Source of the DNA: Muribaculaceae bacterium
Lineage (GTDB): Bacteria > Bacteroidota > Bacteroidia > Bacteroidales > Muribaculaceae
Reading direction: 5' to 3'
Length of the DNA stretch: 64,000 nucleotides
Assembly (NCBI GenBank): GCA_029057985.1
Contig: JAIDYR010000011.1
Location: 1 to 64,000 of the forward strand
Shown here: positions 36,146 through 44,197 of the stretch, piece after piece
Numbering within the stretch: the first letter of the stretch is position 1
Layout of the letters: every line of letters starts with the position of its first letter
Made by a program: the position numbers and the translations under genes
The notes under the pieces: model-generated
Told to the model about the DNA's origin: nothing
Database searches by the model: none
What the model saw: the letters and a program-made list of their open reading frames with translations, nothing else

Positions 36146-37132
36146 ATGAAGAAACTGGCTGTCATAATTCTTAACTGGAATGGCAGGAAACTGCTGGAAC
36201 AGTTCCTTCCTGCCGCCGTGCGTCACACTATATCGGAAGAAGCTGATCTTTGGGTTGCCGATAATGGCTCGACAGATGATTCCGTAGCTTACGTCCGTGA
36301 AAATTTTCCGGATGTGAAGGTATTGGAGTTAGATGAAAACTTGGGGTTCGCAGAAGGATATAACGTAGCGATCGCCAGGACTGATTATCCTTATACAATA
36401 TTACTCAACAGCGACGTGGAAGTGACTGAAGGTTGGACTCTTCCTTTGGTGAATCTTCTCGAGGAGCGATCGGACGTCGGGGCAGTAATGCCTAAGATCC
36501 GATCATATCGGAATAAGGAGATGTTTGAATATGCCGGTGCAGCGGGCGGCTATCTCGATCGTCTGGGCTATCCCTATTGCCGCGGCCGACGGTTTGATAA
36601 AATTGAGAAGGATAGCGGTCAATATGACGGAGATCCTGTGGAAGTTGCCTGGGCATCGGGAGCGGCTCTGTGTGTGCGTACTTCTCTTTATCTTGAGTTG
36701 GGGGGGCTTGACAAGAATTTTTTTGCCCATATGGAGGAGATCGATCTCTGCTGCCGCATGATTGGCGCAGGCTATAAGGTTATGGCTGATATGTCTTCGA
36801 CCGTCTATCATGTAGGTGGAGCTTCGTTGCCTAAGGAGGATCCGAAAAAGACATATCTGAATTTCCGTAATAATCTATTGCTGTTGCATAAGAATCTTCC
36901 GCGCAAGAGGGGACGGAAAGTTTTGTTTCTTCGCCGCCTGATGGATACCTTAGCCTTTATTATGTTTGTCGTGAAAGGAAAGACCGGCGATGCTCGGGCT
37001 GTCATGAAAGCTCATTCCGATTTCAGGAAAATGAGAAAAGAATATACGAATCTGCCGGTTAATGACTATATGTCGACTCTTCCGGGAGCCGATCGTTATA
37101 TAGTCATCGACCATTACCTGTTAAGGAAGTGA
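36146..37132 (+). CDS. GT2-family glycosyltransferase (rhamnosyltransferase-like)
   Basis: GT-A enzyme of 328 aa beginning LAVIILNWNGRKLLEQF. LWVADNGSTDDS (about 35-46) binds the nucleotide sugar. TILLNSDVEVTEGW (near 90) contains the DxD-type metal site, and FFAHMEEIDLCCRMI (near 195) contains the ED catalytic-base motif. A hydrophobic stretch near 265 may touch the membrane. It resembles WbbL-like rhamnosyl- or related transferases; the donor is not determinable. A run of seven G (36710-36716) lies in the coding sequence. Its end overlaps tcdA by 29 bp, tail to tail. Confidence 0.9.
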   Translation: MKKLAVIILNWNGRKLLEQFLPAAVRHTISEEADLWVADNGSTDDSVAYVRENFPDVKVLELDENLGFAEGYNVAIARTDYPYTILLNSDVEVTEGWTLPLVNLLEERSDVGAVMPKIRSYRNKEMFEYAGAAGGYLDRLGYPYCRGRRFDKIEKDSGQYDGDPVEVAWASGAALCVRTSLYLELGGLDKNFFAHMEEIDLCCRMIGAGYKVMADMSSTVYHVGGASLPKEDPKKTYLNFRNNLLLLHKNLPRKRGRKVLFLRRLMDTLAFIMFVVKGKTGDARAVMKAHSDFRKMRKEYTNLPVNDYMSTLPGADRYIVIDHYLLRK

Positions 37133-37826
37133 TCACGTGTGAGGCAAGGTATATGCCGAAGAGCGAGGGGATAGTAGCTAATGTTCCGAATGAAGAGCGT
37201 TTGTTCTGCTCATCCAGAGGGATAAGGGAATAGCGGCGGGGCGCTTCGCGACTGGCCACAACTTTTAATGTCCGGCGTAACCCCATCTTCTTCAGGCGCT
37301 GCCGCACTGCGCGCGCAAGTCCGTCTTCACTCGTAGACCAAAGGTCAGTCAATTCTACTTTCGCAGGGTCTAATCTTCCTCCCGCGCCCATTGAAGAGAC
37401 TATCGGCACCCGACGTCGCAGACATTCTGCGAGCAAAGCTACTTTGGGAGCGACCGTATCGATGGCGTCAATAACGTAATCATAATCTTCGTCGAGAAGG
37501 GTTGCCACACTTTCAGGAGTCAGAAATTCTGACCGGGCATCGACAGTAATGCCCGGGTTGATGTCTCGGAAGCGCCTTGCAAGAAGTTCTGTCTTTGGTT
37601 GTCCGATGGTAGAATGAGTGGCGATCAGTTGCCGGTTGATGTTGGATACGGATACATTATCAGCGTCAATCAGAGTCAGATGTCCGACACCCGAACGCGC
37701 AAGCATCTCGGCTGCATAACCTCCTACGCCTCCAACTCCGACCACGCATACTCTCGCGGCGGCAAGCTTCCCGCAACCCTCTTCACCCAACAATGTGAGA
37801 GTGCGTGAATTCCATAATTCCTCCAT
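37104..37826 (-). CDS. tcdA: tRNA threonylcarbamoyladenosine dehydratase (ThiF/E1-like)
   Basis: E1-like enzyme that dehydrates t6A37 to the cyclic form with ATP; 240 aa. Motifs: VVGVGGVGGYAAEMLARSG near 28-46, DADNVSVSNINRQLIA near 54, and DAIDTVAPKVALL near 118. HesA/MoeB relatives would be the alternative, but the length and absence of Cys clusters favour TcdA. Notably it lies opposite mtaB, another enzyme acting on the same modified base. It is the last of three minus-strand genes. Confidence 0.9.
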   Translation of the reverse strand: MEELWNSRTLTLLGEEGCGKLAAARVCVVGVGGVGGYAAEMLARSGVGHLTLIDADNVSVSNINRQLIATHSTIGQPKTELLARRFRDINPGITVDARSEFLTPESVATLLDEDYDYVIDAIDTVAPKVALLAECLRRRVPIVSSMGAGGRLDPAKVELTDLWSTSEDGLARAVRQRLKKMGLRRTLKVVASREAPRRYSLIPLDEQNKRSSFGTLATIPSLFGIYLASHVITSLTGNGR

Positions 37827-37844
37827 AACCGGATCAATAATAAA

Positions 37845-38060
37845 TCACCTTTCAACCCAGGCTCCCTTGAAGCCTGTCTCCTCGATACTTTTGATTACCT
37901 GAGCCGCCGAATCTCCATCCTCGGGAATTCCGTGCACTTCCAGATAAGAGTCAGCCGTCTGGAGAGTGGAGTTCCAGCGGGCATTGGGAAATTGATTTTG
38001 TACGTGGTTGAGGACCGCATCGCGGGTTGCCTCATCCTGGGCATTGACAGTAAAAAGCAT
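37845..38060 (-). CDS. small protein of unknown function (71 aa)
   Basis: A short acidic frame between the rRNA methyltransferase and tcdA genes, 16 nt after the former and 18 nt before the latter. From the ATG at 38060 it begins MLFTVNAQDEATRDAV and ends GFKGAWVER. The pattern of strand-helix-strand-strand-helix-strand suggests a small ferredoxin-like or HMA-like fold, but no metal-binding Cys pair is present. The ORF track start would overlap the upstream gene and is less likely. I do not recognise a named family. Confidence 0.65.
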   Translation of the reverse strand: MLFTVNAQDEATRDAVLNHVQNQFPNARWNSTLQTADSYLEVHGIPEDGDSAAQVIKSIEETGFKGAWVER

Positions 38061-38076
38061 AATTGTCTGATTAATG

Positions 38077-39618
38077 TTAACTAATTCTGATTCTCCATGC
38101 CTTGGGATAGATATTATTGGCTCTGTTGCCAAGATTTTTCATCATTCCGAGGGGAATCCCTTTGTAAGTAACAACCACGTAGCCCCTTGGAATGTTTTCA
38201 TCGAGATTTGTCAATTCTCCCCGAAGATACCTTAATGTATCTTCCGCATTAAGATCCGCAGAGGGTAGAGCCTCTTTCCTCATGGCAATATTCAAAGCAA
38301 GGCGAGAATCAGGAATAACTTCATGTCTCGGCGCCCGACCTTTGATTTCCGCTACTGGGAGCCCGGCGCCTGTCACGTTGATTCCATGACTGCGCAGGAT
38401 TTCCAGAGTCGGTAAAGCATAAGCGGGAAGCATGGTTACCATACTTCCGGAAAGCTCAAACTGCGGGTCGATATCGGAGCGTATCAAGCTTTTCAATTCA
38501 TTGCGGTTTGCCGGTGATAATTCAATGCAACCTCGCTCTTTTTTACCATTATGCTGCTTCTCCCCAAGATTACGGTTTTTCTTTTTTGAGAACCGGGTTG
38601 AGGCGTATTTCAGATTGTCCGAATCAGGAAGTTCCAATCCGTCATCATAGTTTCCGGGTTTGCGGAAGATGCTGACGTACAGACCTTCTCCGCGGGTAAG
38701 ATGAGGCATAAACCTAAGCCCTTCAATTCCGTTTTCCAAGGCCGGAGAGGCATCTTCGATACCGGTCAGACCTAATGATTCCATTCCTACCGGTATCATA
38801 CCCAGCCGCTCCGCGATATAACGCGAATTATGCTCATCTTCTTCAGTGTTGAATGTGCAGGTGGAATAGATCAGAAAGCCTCCGGGTTTTATTGAGCCGA
38901 CCAGATCAGAAAGAATTTCCTGCTGTAGCAAGGCGCATTTTTCCACGAGTTCTTGACTCCATTGCCTGCGGGCCTCTTCATCCTTACGCATCATCCCTTC
39001 TCCTGAGCATGGGGCATCGACAGCTACAATGTCAAACATTTCCGGTAATCCCGCATACTGAGATGATGCCGCTCCCGTAGTGATAACTCCCGGGTACCCC
39101 CATTTCTCCAGATTTTCTCTAAGTATTTTTCCCCGTGAGGCCACAAATTCATTGCTGACTATGACGGTGCCATCCGGAAAGCCATTGATCATAGCTGTAG
39201 TTTTCCCGCCGGGAGCGGCGCAGAAATCCAACACGGTAAGGTGCCTCCCGGCCTGACCGTCATATTTCTGCTTCTCTTCATTCCCGGAGTCTGCATGATG
39301 ACTTCCGGTCAATCGTTCGGTCAGGCGCTCCGCGATCTGCTGATATATCATAGATGAAGCATCCTGGACATAATAGGCTCCGGCATGAAGCAGGGGGTCG
39401 AGGGTGAAGATAGGGCGCTGAGGAAGGTAAACACCATCGGCACACCATCCGACTCCCACTTTAGTCATTTCCGGGAATAGAGGATCGGCGACCGGCTTCC
39501 TCCGGTTTTTCCTGATGCTGACAGCAGGAGGTGTGTCGAGAGCCGCTATCAGCTTTTCGCCGTCAACTCCCTGCAGATCTTTAAGAGATTCGATAAATGC
39601 GGAAGATAAAGGAGTCAT
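38077..39618 (-). CDS. RsmF-like rRNA cytosine-C5 methyltransferase
   Basis: SAM-dependent m5C methyltransferase of the NOL1/NOP2/Sun family, 513 aa. The SAM site is VLDFCAAPGGKTTAMI near 130. The two catalytic cysteines lie in VDAPCSGEGMMRKDEE (motif IV) and IYSTCTFNTEEDEHN (motif VI). The C-terminal part (about 360-513) matches the RsmF/YebU extension with an NRANNIYPKAWRI end. 16S rRNA is the likely target. The ATG is part of a dispersed repeat arm at 39616-39638, and a TAATTTTG box lies just upstream. Confidence 0.92.
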   Translation of the reverse strand: MTPLSSAFIESLKDLQGVDGEKLIAALDTPPAVSIRKNRRKPVADPLFPEMTKVGVGWCADGVYLPQRPIFTLDPLLHAGAYYVQDASSMIYQQIAERLTERLTGSHHADSGNEEKQKYDGQAGRHLTVLDFCAAPGGKTTAMINGFPDGTVIVSNEFVASRGKILRENLEKWGYPGVITTGAASSQYAGLPEMFDIVAVDAPCSGEGMMRKDEEARRQWSQELVEKCALLQQEILSDLVGSIKPGGFLIYSTCTFNTEEDEHNSRYIAERLGMIPVGMESLGLTGIEDASPALENGIEGLRFMPHLTRGEGLYVSIFRKPGNYDDGLELPDSDNLKYASTRFSKKKNRNLGEKQHNGKKERGCIELSPANRNELKSLIRSDIDPQFELSGSMVTMLPAYALPTLEILRSHGINVTGAGLPVAEIKGRAPRHEVIPDSRLALNIAMRKEALPSADLNAEDTLRYLRGELTNLDENIPRGYVVVTYKGIPLGMMKNLGNRANNIYPKAWRIRIS

Positions 39619-39638
39619 TATTTTTTCTCACTTACTAA
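39616..39638. repeat. dispersed repeat arm, locus 3
   Basis: CATTATTTTTTCTCACTTAC and TAA resembles the arms at 15605-15628 and 19934-19960. The CAT is the start codon of the RsmF-like gene on the minus strand. Confidence 0.45.
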
Positions 39639-39646
39639 TTTAAATG

Positions 39647-39654
39647 CAAAATTA
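39647..39654 (-). promoter_or_regulatory. -7 box of the RsmF-like gene
   Basis: The minus strand reads TAATTTTG, about 29 nt before the ATG. A CTTG lies upstream but with 25-nt spacing, longer than usual. Confidence 0.5.
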
Positions 39655-39685
39655 GCATAAATTAGTAAAGAATCGTATGCAAGGT

Positions 39686-39717
39686 CTTGAAAAATTGATG
39701 AAAAAAGATTATATTTG
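39686..39717 (+). promoter_or_regulatory. promoter of the RsmI-like gene
   Basis: CTTG (39686-39689), 20 nt, TATATTTG (39710-39717). The ATG at 39724 lies only 6 nt after the -7 box, so the transcript would begin at or next to its start codon. Confidence 0.65.
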
Positions 39718-39723
39718 TAAAAA

Positions 39724-40530
39724 ATGGAAAAGTCTGCTACTCTATATCTGGTCCCGGTCGGCATGTCAGATGCCCCGTACAGCTCTGTCCTTCCCGCCGG
39801 AAACGGGGAGATAATCAGCCGGTTGAAGTATTTTATCGTAGAGAATGTCAGGGAGGCACGTCGCTTTCTGAAGCGTGTGGATCCGGGTATTGATATTTCT
39901 TCGTTGAGGTTCTTCGAACTCAACCGTCACACTGATTCCGACGCCGTAGCCGGGTTTCTCGAGCCGCTTCGGCGAGGAGATGACATGGGAGTGATGAGCG
40001 ATGCAGGATGTCCGGCTGTAGCAGATCCCGGCGCGTTAGCCGTAGCGATTGCTCAGGAAGAGGGTTTTCGTGTGAGGCCTCTTGTAGGGCCGTCGAGTAT
40101 CTTGATGGCAATCATGGCTTCGGGTTTCAACGGTCAGGGATTTTCATTCCGCGGCTATCTCCCTATCGATGACTCGGAAAAAGCAGAGGCTTTGAAGCGT
40201 TATGAAAATGAGTCGAGACGCAACGCTATGACGCAGATATTTATCGAGACTCCCTATCGCAATTCAAAGTTACTAAAGTTTCTGACGGATCATCTTTCGG
40301 ATTCGACTCTCCTCTGCGTAGCATGCGATCTGACAGATCCCGACAAAGAATTTGTCAGAACTCTTAACCCTGCCGGTTGGCGCCGACTGATGTCATCTGA
40401 TCCGTCGGCAGTCAATATCGATAAGCGGCCTGCTGTATTCCTGATATATGCCGGCGACCGCATGGAAGTGCAGCAGACGAAACGTAAAAATCATTATCAT
40501 AAAAGAAACTCAATAAATAAGCATAGATAA
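39724..40530 (+). CDS. RsmI-like tetrapyrrole-methylase-fold rRNA methyltransferase
   Basis: SAM-dependent methyltransferase, 268 aa. The N-terminal half has LYLVPVGMSD (in place of the usual LYLVATPIGN) and MGVMSDAGCPAVADPGA, the SAM-binding GTxxGxxDPG-like motif. PLVGPSSILMAIMASGFNGQGFSFRGYLP follows the RsmI pattern (16S C1402 2'-O-methylation). The diverged first motif and basic C-terminal tail suggest a Bacteroidota subfamily. Predicted to be translated from a leaderless or near-leaderless mRNA. The stop is followed at once by the GTG of the next gene. Confidence 0.88.
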   Translation: MEKSATLYLVPVGMSDAPYSSVLPAGNGEIISRLKYFIVENVREARRFLKRVDPGIDISSLRFFELNRHTDSDAVAGFLEPLRRGDDMGVMSDAGCPAVADPGALAVAIAQEEGFRVRPLVGPSSILMAIMASGFNGQGFSFRGYLPIDDSEKAEALKRYENESRRNAMTQIFIETPYRNSKLLKFLTDHLSDSTLLCVACDLTDPDKEFVRTLNPAGWRRLMSSDPSAVNIDKRPAVFLIYAGDRMEVQQTKRKNHYHKRNSINKHR

Positions 40531-41520
40531 GTGGCCCGTCCTGTAATAAAATTCGCAGGTCAGATGGAGATCCCTTTTGACGAATTTAAGCCTGCTTCAT
40601 CCCGGAAAGAGCCGATGACGGTATCGTCCGGGGATGGGGTAACGAACAGCGTTTTTCCCTCCAATGACAACCCGGCGACCAGAGTGTTCAATTATATATC
40701 GTTCGGATCCGGTTCGAGCGGTAATTGCTGTTATGTCGGCACTAAACATGGCGGTTTTCTCATAGATGCCGGAGTAAAGGCGGATTTCGTTGAGACGCAC
40801 GTTAAGGCCAACGGTTTGAAATGGGAAAAGATAAAAGGGATTCTCCTGACGCATGATCATGCCGATCATGTCAAATATGCCTATACATTACTTCGGACTC
40901 ATAAGCACATGCGGCTCTTCTGCACTAATCGTGTACTCAACGGTCTGCTACGCCGTCACGGCATCTCCAAGCGCATTAAGGATTACCATGTGCCCATATT
41001 CAAAGAGATCCCTTTCAAACTCGCAGGCACTGAAATCACGGCCTTTGATGTTCCGCATGACGGGACTGACAATATGGGCTTTTCTATCAATTATGATAAT
41101 CGGAATTTCGTCATCGCCACCGATCTCGGCGCCATTCCCGAACGGGCACACTTCTATATGAGTCGGGCTACATACCTTGTGATAGAGGCTAATTACGATC
41201 TCCCGATGCTATTGTCAGGTCCCTATCCGGAGTATCTGAAAGCCCGTATCCGTACCGATCGCGGCCATCTTGACAATGTAGCTACTGCCCGATTCCTGCA
41301 AGAAATCTGGAATCCCGGATTAAAATATATCTTTCTATGCCATTTGAGCAAAGATAACAATACTCCCAAGAAGGCTCTGTCAGAAGTCGCAGACGCCCTT
41401 CAGAAACGCGGCATCCGCATCGGCGCCGGCCAAGAGACTCTCTCTGACCGCGAGGCCGACGTCCAGCTCCAGGCGCTTCCCCGCTTCGAGCCAACCCGCT
41501 GGTACGTCTTCCGCCCCTGA
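40531..41520 (+). CDS. MBL-fold metallo-hydrolase, YycJ-like
   Basis: Metallo-beta-lactamase-fold hydrolase of 329 aa. The core begins near residue 50 with ISFGSGSSGNCCYVG. The metal site LLTHDHADHVKY (about 108-119) and FDVPHDGTDNMGF follow. It resembles YycJ/WalJ enzymes, which are related to 5'-3' exonucleases; the substrate is unproven. The GTG start sits directly after the preceding TAA, and the first 50 residues are low in conservation. An ATG at 40564 is an alternative. Likely co-transcribed with the RsmI-like gene. Confidence 0.88.
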   Translation: MARPVIKFAGQMEIPFDEFKPASSRKEPMTVSSGDGVTNSVFPSNDNPATRVFNYISFGSGSSGNCCYVGTKHGGFLIDAGVKADFVETHVKANGLKWEKIKGILLTHDHADHVKYAYTLLRTHKHMRLFCTNRVLNGLLRRHGISKRIKDYHVPIFKEIPFKLAGTEITAFDVPHDGTDNMGFSINYDNRNFVIATDLGAIPERAHFYMSRATYLVIEANYDLPMLLSGPYPEYLKARIRTDRGHLDNVATARFLQEIWNPGLKYIFLCHLSKDNNTPKKALSEVADALQKRGIRIGAGQETLSDREADVQLQALPRFEPTRWYVFRP

Positions 41521-41565
41521 TATCCGTTTTATAAATCAGTCTTATTTACCCTCTCAAAACAGGAG

Positions 41566-42501
41566 TTAATAGTAAGTGATTTCTCTTTCGGTGATTTTAG
41601 TATCGGGAGAGTCGCTTTTGCGGATTTCGCGACGCGTCCAGTTGCCGTGATTATCGTAAGTGTAGACGTAAGTTTCGCTTTGCTCTGCTTCTCCCTGAGG
41701 ATTGTATTGAATTGAAGAAATCAGATTGCCGTTGGGATCATTCTTCATCACCAGGAATAATATCTTTTTGCCGTCGGAATCAAGTTTATAGACCTTATGA
41801 CCATCGGAAGTATATTCTAACATTAAATTGCTCTCAACTCCACGCCGTTTCTCATAAACAGAGATTGGACGTTCCTCCTCGTCAAAGATTATATCCTGCT
41901 GATAGATCGGGGTTGTCTGCTTCAATCTTTTGAATTTGTAATCGGGGTTTAGAGTAATATTTATGTGGGTCGGATCGCTGTTAGCCGAAATATGTTGACT
42001 GTAGATATTAATCGTGCCATCCGGATTGACAGTCTTTTCGTATGTCTCGGTAAAGATAAGATTGCCATCTCCGTCTACAGCTTTACCCTCTTTTGGCAGG
42101 CCATCGTCATCAAGAATCTGCTCATAAACTCTTCCCGGCTTTCCGTCAGAATCATAGCGCTTCTCAGAGATAAAGGCGTTAGTTTTATTATTAGCAGGAT
42201 CAAATGAGATTTCCTCTTTCATCCAGGCTATTCTATCGCAAAGAGTTCTCATCCCCTCACGATTGTACTCTTCGACCATATCCAATTTCTTTTCGTATTC
42301 AGGGAGGGGTCGGCCCAATCGTTTATACTTTCGGATAGTATCTTCATGAAAATATAATTGTTTCTCTATCTTATATGTTTTTACAGTCTTAACCATACCC
42401 TTCAGGTTCTCATTTTCAGCATCAGACTTTTTAAACGTAAAAGCCGATGCCAAGCTGCAACAAGATAAGACAAGAGCAATTATTAATGCCCAACGTTTCA
42501 T
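41566..42501 (-). CDS. secreted protein of unknown function with YD-like strands
   Basis: 311 aa with a signal peptide MKRWALIIALVLSCCSLASA. The cysteines in the hydrophobic core do not form a clear lipobox. The mature part is made of repeated short beta-hairpin units such as YDSDGKPGRVYEQILDDDG, DGTINIYSQH and YNPQGEAEQSETYVYTYDNHGNW, which recall RHS/YD-type strands in single-chain surface proteins. I do not recognise a named family. Its ATG overlaps the stop of the AAA-ATPase gene by 4 nt, so translation of the two is probably coupled. Confidence 0.8.
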   Translation of the reverse strand: MKRWALIIALVLSCCSLASAFTFKKSDAENENLKGMVKTVKTYKIEKQLYFHEDTIRKYKRLGRPLPEYEKKLDMVEEYNREGMRTLCDRIAWMKEEISFDPANNKTNAFISEKRYDSDGKPGRVYEQILDDDGLPKEGKAVDGDGNLIFTETYEKTVNPDGTINIYSQHISANSDPTHINITLNPDYKFKRLKQTTPIYQQDIIFDEEERPISVYEKRRGVESNLMLEYTSDGHKVYKLDSDGKKILFLVMKNDPNGNLISSIQYNPQGEAEQSETYVYTYDNHGNWTRREIRKSDSPDTKITEREITYY

Positions 42502-44087
42502 TCTGCTATAAGATTTGGATTATCAGATTCTTTCATGCGTTTGATGACGGGGTCGTCGGAGAGTCTGCGGGTCTTGGTATCGAAGTTGGCCCCGATAAGG
42601 ATTATCTCTTTGCCGCTCAGCCGGTCGGGAAGCCAATATTTGCGCGCCTCTATCTGCTCCATGGCCGCCTGCGCCGTGGAGTCGATCTTGAATTCCATGA
42701 TGAAGATGTAGCGGTCCGTCTCCAGACGGATGTCAATACGGCCGGTGGAAGTCCGCTCCTCCATCTTGCAGTAGAACCCCATCAGATTGAAGAGCAGATA
42801 GACGGCATTCTGGAAGTGACCTTCGGCCGAGCCTTTCTCGCTGTAGGGAACGCCCGCTATCAGCGTCTCCATCCTGCGCATGAACCCCGCGGCATCCCCT
42901 GCCCTTACCTCCTGGATAAACGATTTGATCGAGAACGGACGCTGTATCTCTTCAGGATAGAGATAATAGGGGACTAAGAATTTCAGAAAACTCTGTCGGA
43001 CCTCCCGGTTGGGATAGTCGAGGGTATAGGTCTGGAAGTCGGGGTCGTAGTCCTTTATCGTAAGGTAGCCGGCCTGATAGAGCACCGGTATAGGATTCCT
43101 CGTCATTACGCCCGCTTTCTCAAGTTCGTTCTTGTCTATCTCGCAGGGCGCAAGGGCGGAGATATCCCAGTCCTCGCGCTGCATCAGTTTTACAAGGAAT
43201 CCGGGAGTGCCCGTATCGGCCCAGTGATATCCTAATTCCTTGTTGGCGAAGCTATATAGGAGGCTGAAGGGATTGTAGATGTCGGGTGACTTGGTGGAGA
43301 AATGGTAGCCGTCGTAGTTGACGCGCAGTTCTTCGAGCACTTCTTCGAAGGAGCTGTCGGTCTCCCGGGCTACTGAAAGGATGCCGGGACGGAAATATTC
43401 GAAGAGTTCTTCGGAAGTCACTCCGCAGATGGCGGAATATTCCCGGGTAAAGGATATGTCGCGCAGGTTGTTGAGGTCGGAGAAGATGGAGACTTTCGAG
43501 AAGCGGGCCACTCCGGTCAGCAAGCCCATCTTGATGTAGCCATCCATCGTCTTGAGGTTGGAGTAGAAGGCCTTGAGCAGTGAGCGGTAGGACTCGGCAA
43601 GTTCCGGACGGTCGATGGCGTTCAGCAGAGGCTTGTCGTATTCGTCGACAAGGATCACTACTTTCTTGCCTGTCTTTTCGCAGGCCCGACGTATTATATA
43701 AGCAAAACGTTCCTCGGGAGCACGATCTTTCTTTTCATCCCCATACATCTCTTCCCATACTTCGAGATGAGCGTTGAGTTCCGCTTCGAGTGAGCCTTCA
43801 TCCTTATATTGTCGGTTGTTGAGGTCGAGATGCAGAACCGGGTGGGGATCCCAGTCATCGGTCAGGGAATCGATGGCCAGACCCTCGAAAAGGTCGCGAC
43901 GACCTTGAAAATAGGCTTCGAGAGTAGAAAGCAACAGACTCTTCCCGAAGCGGCGCGGACGCGACAGAAAGTAATATCCGTCATCGCGGATAAGATCATA
44001 GATATATTTTGTCTTATCAACATATACGAACCCTTCGGTCCGAAGTTTCTCAAAACTCTGAACCCCCACCGGATACTTTATCTGCAT
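42498..44087 (-). CDS. AAA-ATPase-like protein with PD-(D/E)XK nuclease-like domain
   Basis: 529 aa from the ATG at 44087. The N-terminus KYPVGVQSFEKLRTEGFVYV and YFLSRPRRFGKSLLLST (Walker A-type) define the AAA-ATPase-like family PF09820. KKVVILVDEYDKPLL is the Walker B. The C-terminal DUF1703/PD-(D/E)XK domain has GRIDIRLETDRYIFIMEFK, keeping the Asp and ExK residues. Many paralogues occur in Bacteroidales genomes and their role is unknown. The ORF track start (44129) lies inside the promoter; ATGs at 44102 and 44087 fit. GC is a little higher than in neighbouring genes. Confidence 0.88.
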   Translation of the reverse strand: MQIKYPVGVQSFEKLRTEGFVYVDKTKYIYDLIRDDGYYFLSRPRRFGKSLLLSTLEAYFQGRRDLFEGLAIDSLTDDWDPHPVLHLDLNNRQYKDEGSLEAELNAHLEVWEEMYGDEKKDRAPEERFAYIIRRACEKTGKKVVILVDEYDKPLLNAIDRPELAESYRSLLKAFYSNLKTMDGYIKMGLLTGVARFSKVSIFSDLNNLRDISFTREYSAICGVTSEELFEYFRPGILSVARETDSSFEEVLEELRVNYDGYHFSTKSPDIYNPFSLLYSFANKELGYHWADTGTPGFLVKLMQREDWDISALAPCEIDKNELEKAGVMTRNPIPVLYQAGYLTIKDYDPDFQTYTLDYPNREVRQSFLKFLVPYYLYPEEIQRPFSIKSFIQEVRAGDAAGFMRRMETLIAGVPYSEKGSAEGHFQNAVYLLFNLMGFYCKMEERTSTGRIDIRLETDRYIFIMEFKIDSTAQAAMEQIEARKYWLPDRLSGKEIILIGANFDTKTRRLSDDPVIKRMKESDNPNLIAE

Positions 44088-44106
44088 ATTTTCCTTGACC
44101 ATATCG

Positions 44107-44138
44107 CAAAGGTAATACTTATTTGCCAATTCTCCAAA
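44107..44138 (-). promoter_or_regulatory. promoter of the AAA-ATPase/secreted-protein pair
   Basis: The minus strand reads TTTG (44138-44135), 20 nt, TACCTTTG (44114-44107), a perfect consensus match. Start expected near 44101, which excludes the ORF track start and favours ATG 44087 (leader of about 13 nt) or a leaderless ATG at 44102. Confidence 0.75.
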
Positions 44139-44197
44139 ATCCGGGATTCGATGCTGTTATTTTGCTGAGTACTCTTACGTTGATTACACTCACGCTA

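Noticed and set aside
39618-39923. 101-aa minus-strand ORF upstream of the RsmF-like gene
   Set aside because: It runs antisense to the start of the RsmI-like gene and through the shared promoter region; no domain or plausible start context.
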